64,000 bases of DNA, from the NCBI GenBank assembly GCA_023386955.1, contig JAEWIS010000035.1, forward strand, positions 91,841-155,840, read 5' to 3'. The stretch comes from Bacillota bacterium (GTDB taxonomy: Bacteria > Bacillota > Bacilli > Paenibacillales > NBRC-103111). Both the position numbers and the translations under genes were made by a program. Below the pieces are notes generated by a model, which had not been told where the DNA came from, made no database searches, and saw only the letters and a list, made by a program, of their open reading frames with translations. How positions within the stretch are numbered: position 1 is the stretch's first letter; each line of letters opens with the position of its first letter. Positions 63,401 through 64,000 of the stretch are shown here, piece after piece.

Positions 63401-64000
63401 AGCAGTAGGTCATGATGGAACGATTTACGTAACCGATCATAACAACAGGGTTAAAAAGCTGTCGGGCTCCTCTTGGGTGGATATTACAGGTGAAGCTGTT
63501 TTTCTTAATCCGAAGGGGATCGGGGTCGACAGCCGTGGGGATGTCTATGTCGCCGACTCCGGCAATTCCGTCGTGAGGAAGCTGTCAGGGAACGAGTGGA
63601 CAGATGTGAGTATAAAGGATGAATTCTTTGTTCCTTATGGCATGTTTGTGGCTGGCAATGGAGAGGTGTATGTATGCGATATTGATGCCGGATTGATTAA
63701 GAAGCTGGCTGCTCCAGCCTTGGCGCCATCCATTACAACGCAGCCGACCGGAGCAACAGTAAAGGTAGGAGATATCGGCCCGGTTCTGAGCGTAACCGCC
63801 AAGAGCAACGATGACGGACAACTCAGCTACCAGTGGTACCGCAACGATACCCCCAGCACCAACGGTGCCTTTATGATCGAGGGTGCCACTAGCAGCAGCT
63901 ACACCATCTCGACAGAGAACGAGTCGAGCCGTTACTACTACGTGGTAGTGACCAACACGCAAAATGGGGCCAACGGCAATAAAACGGCGAAGGTTATCAG
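60423..64000 (+). CDS. Secreted NHL-repeat and Ig-like domain protein, 3' end outside window
   Basis: ATG 60423 follows ACGGGAGTGAAATGA. Signal peptide ~1-36 (YRRLLAMVMGFMMFVSTVTP). About 1192 residues are visible and the frame is open at the end. Three blocks of six NHL-like units are present (for example GIAVDSHGTVYVADTFN), each the size of a six-bladed beta-propeller: ~38-285, ~400-640 and ~860-1095. They are separated by one, then two, Ig-like modules with LSYQWYSNT and YYYVVVTNT, and a fourth Ig-like module runs into the window end. NHL propellers bind proteins, nucleic acid or glycans; here a surface binding role is inferred. SLH or other anchoring domains may follow beyond the window. 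Confidence 0.85.
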   Translation, partial: MQHARGYRRLLAMVMGFMMFVSTVTPMLTPVAHANVDPIIDEGYSWTVINGEEDFNNPYGMTMDASGNLYVVDGNNDKIKTFSMGHWTTKEVAIRLLNPRAVAIDRNGNMYVVDTFNNLIKKFSNNVWTDITNGEGFSGPFGIAVDSHGTVYVADTFNSKIKKLVNEKWVDITYNGLFQYPEGLFVDESGMVYVADTGNNTVKKLVQESWTEVTGGELQEPRGVAVSSIGELYVTDSGNNKVKKWSNGVWTNLTGSGSFRYPTGIAVDPAGTVYVSDSENNKVKRLTATNNASMPSIGTQPAGATVTTGTAGLSLNVTAAVYDSGTLSYQWYSNTTNSASGWTEIPGATQSSYTAPTTAPGTTYYYVVVTNTNPHVTGIQTVKAASSVAAVAVSAEPVTQGWTDITNSGGFSGLGGLVIDDNGILHVVDAGNNTVKKLLDNVWTQMSGLEGNEGRFNDIAMDTNGNLYVLDANGPSITMLSGGAWTSLDPSGLIRPSDVAVDKNGNVYVTDNFTSLKMLVEDRWVDIASTAGFSKPTAVTVDSEGNLYVADNDRIKKQSGGVWTDVTGSTPFIFAIMLSADDNGNIYAADTINGIVRKLSGGIWTDLSSPGEFMMPAGIAADKSGNVYVSDAMAKKIKKLTVASTVVNAATPSITSQPEGAAVNVGDARPTLSVAANVTDGGILSYQWYSNTENSTSGSTAIAGAIGSSYEPLTTTAGTTYYYVVVKNTNTEVTGAQTKLATSHIAAVTVNPPVPAASPTILNHPYGDTVYAGDIVTLGVTATKSDAGALSYQWYSNTVESMENATLIEDATADFYQPAADTAGVMYYYVAVKNTLGSQSATTYSSIAKVTIKAAPVTGDWIDITGYRPVNGPIDVAASNDGTLYVADAHQLKRRVADGGWQAITPPVGQITGITTDSNGALYLIMKSSSMVLKYSEGGWGAIIAEGLSDPVDVAVDNQGNIYAADTEFRRIMKLVGDQWENVTDSYINAAGLAVGHDGTIYVTDHNNRVKKLSGSSWVDITGEAVFLNPKGIGVDSRGDVYVADSGNSVVRKLSGNEWTDVSIKDEFFVPYGMFVAGNGEVYVCDIDAGLIKKLAAPALAPSITTQPTGATVKVGDIGPVLSVTAKSNDDGQLSYQWYRNDTPSTNGAFMIEGATSSSYTISTENESSRYYYVVVTNTQNGANGNKTAKVI

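Overview
The window looks like a chromosome segment of Paenibacillus or a close relative. The evidence is three-SLH surface proteins, a YesM/YesN two-component pair next to a sugar ABC importer, a 7TMR-DISM histidine kinase, AGGAGG-type ribosome sites, and moderately GC-rich backbone genes with short intergenic repeats. No rRNA, tRNA or CRISPR array was recognised. Functional names come from reading motifs by eye; no database search was possible.

Layout. 1-3.7 kb: partial formylglycine-generating-enzyme-like gene, divergent WYL regulator, phosphotriesterase-family hydrolase, DUF6273 protein. 3.9-19.5 kb: a visibly AT-rich defence-type island. It starts with a four-gene operon encoding a kleisin-like protein, a KITE/MukE-like protein, a complete SMC ATPase with hinge, and a protein ending in an intact Hanks-type Ser/Thr kinase. 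Next come an IS256-family element with target duplication, decayed gene ends, and a type I restriction-modification operon (hsdM, hsdS, a DUF4145 gene, hsdR). 19.9-26.6 kb: small Paenibacillus-type protein, 7TMR-DISM kinase with OmpR-type regulator, MFS transporter with a transglutaminase-like protein, GNAT acetyltransferase.

26.7-52.9 kb: two paralogous cassettes. Each has a LytTR regulator, a GHKL sensor kinase, a giant secreted SLH protein (3428 and 2204 aa) with an unexplained core and Listeria-Bacteroides-type repeats, and a small secreted subtilase without a visible propeptide. In cassette 1 all four genes run on the + strand. In cassette 2 the kinase/regulator pair is divergent from a small membrane protein, the giant protein and the protease, and two 14-bp direct repeats 22 bp apart lie between, as expected for a LytTR dimer site. 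Between the cassettes are a TetR/membrane-protein pair with a clear promoter-operator and a small beta-rich protein. 52.9-64 kb: SF0329-like protein, YesM/YesN pair with a carbohydrate ABC importer, and a secreted protein of three six-bladed NHL propellers and Ig-like modules that runs off the window end.

The two systems most worth following are the SMC-kinase operon, which resembles Wadjet/MksBEF but shows no Toprim nuclease subunit and has a kinase protein in that slot, and the duplicated sensor / giant surface protein / protease cassette.
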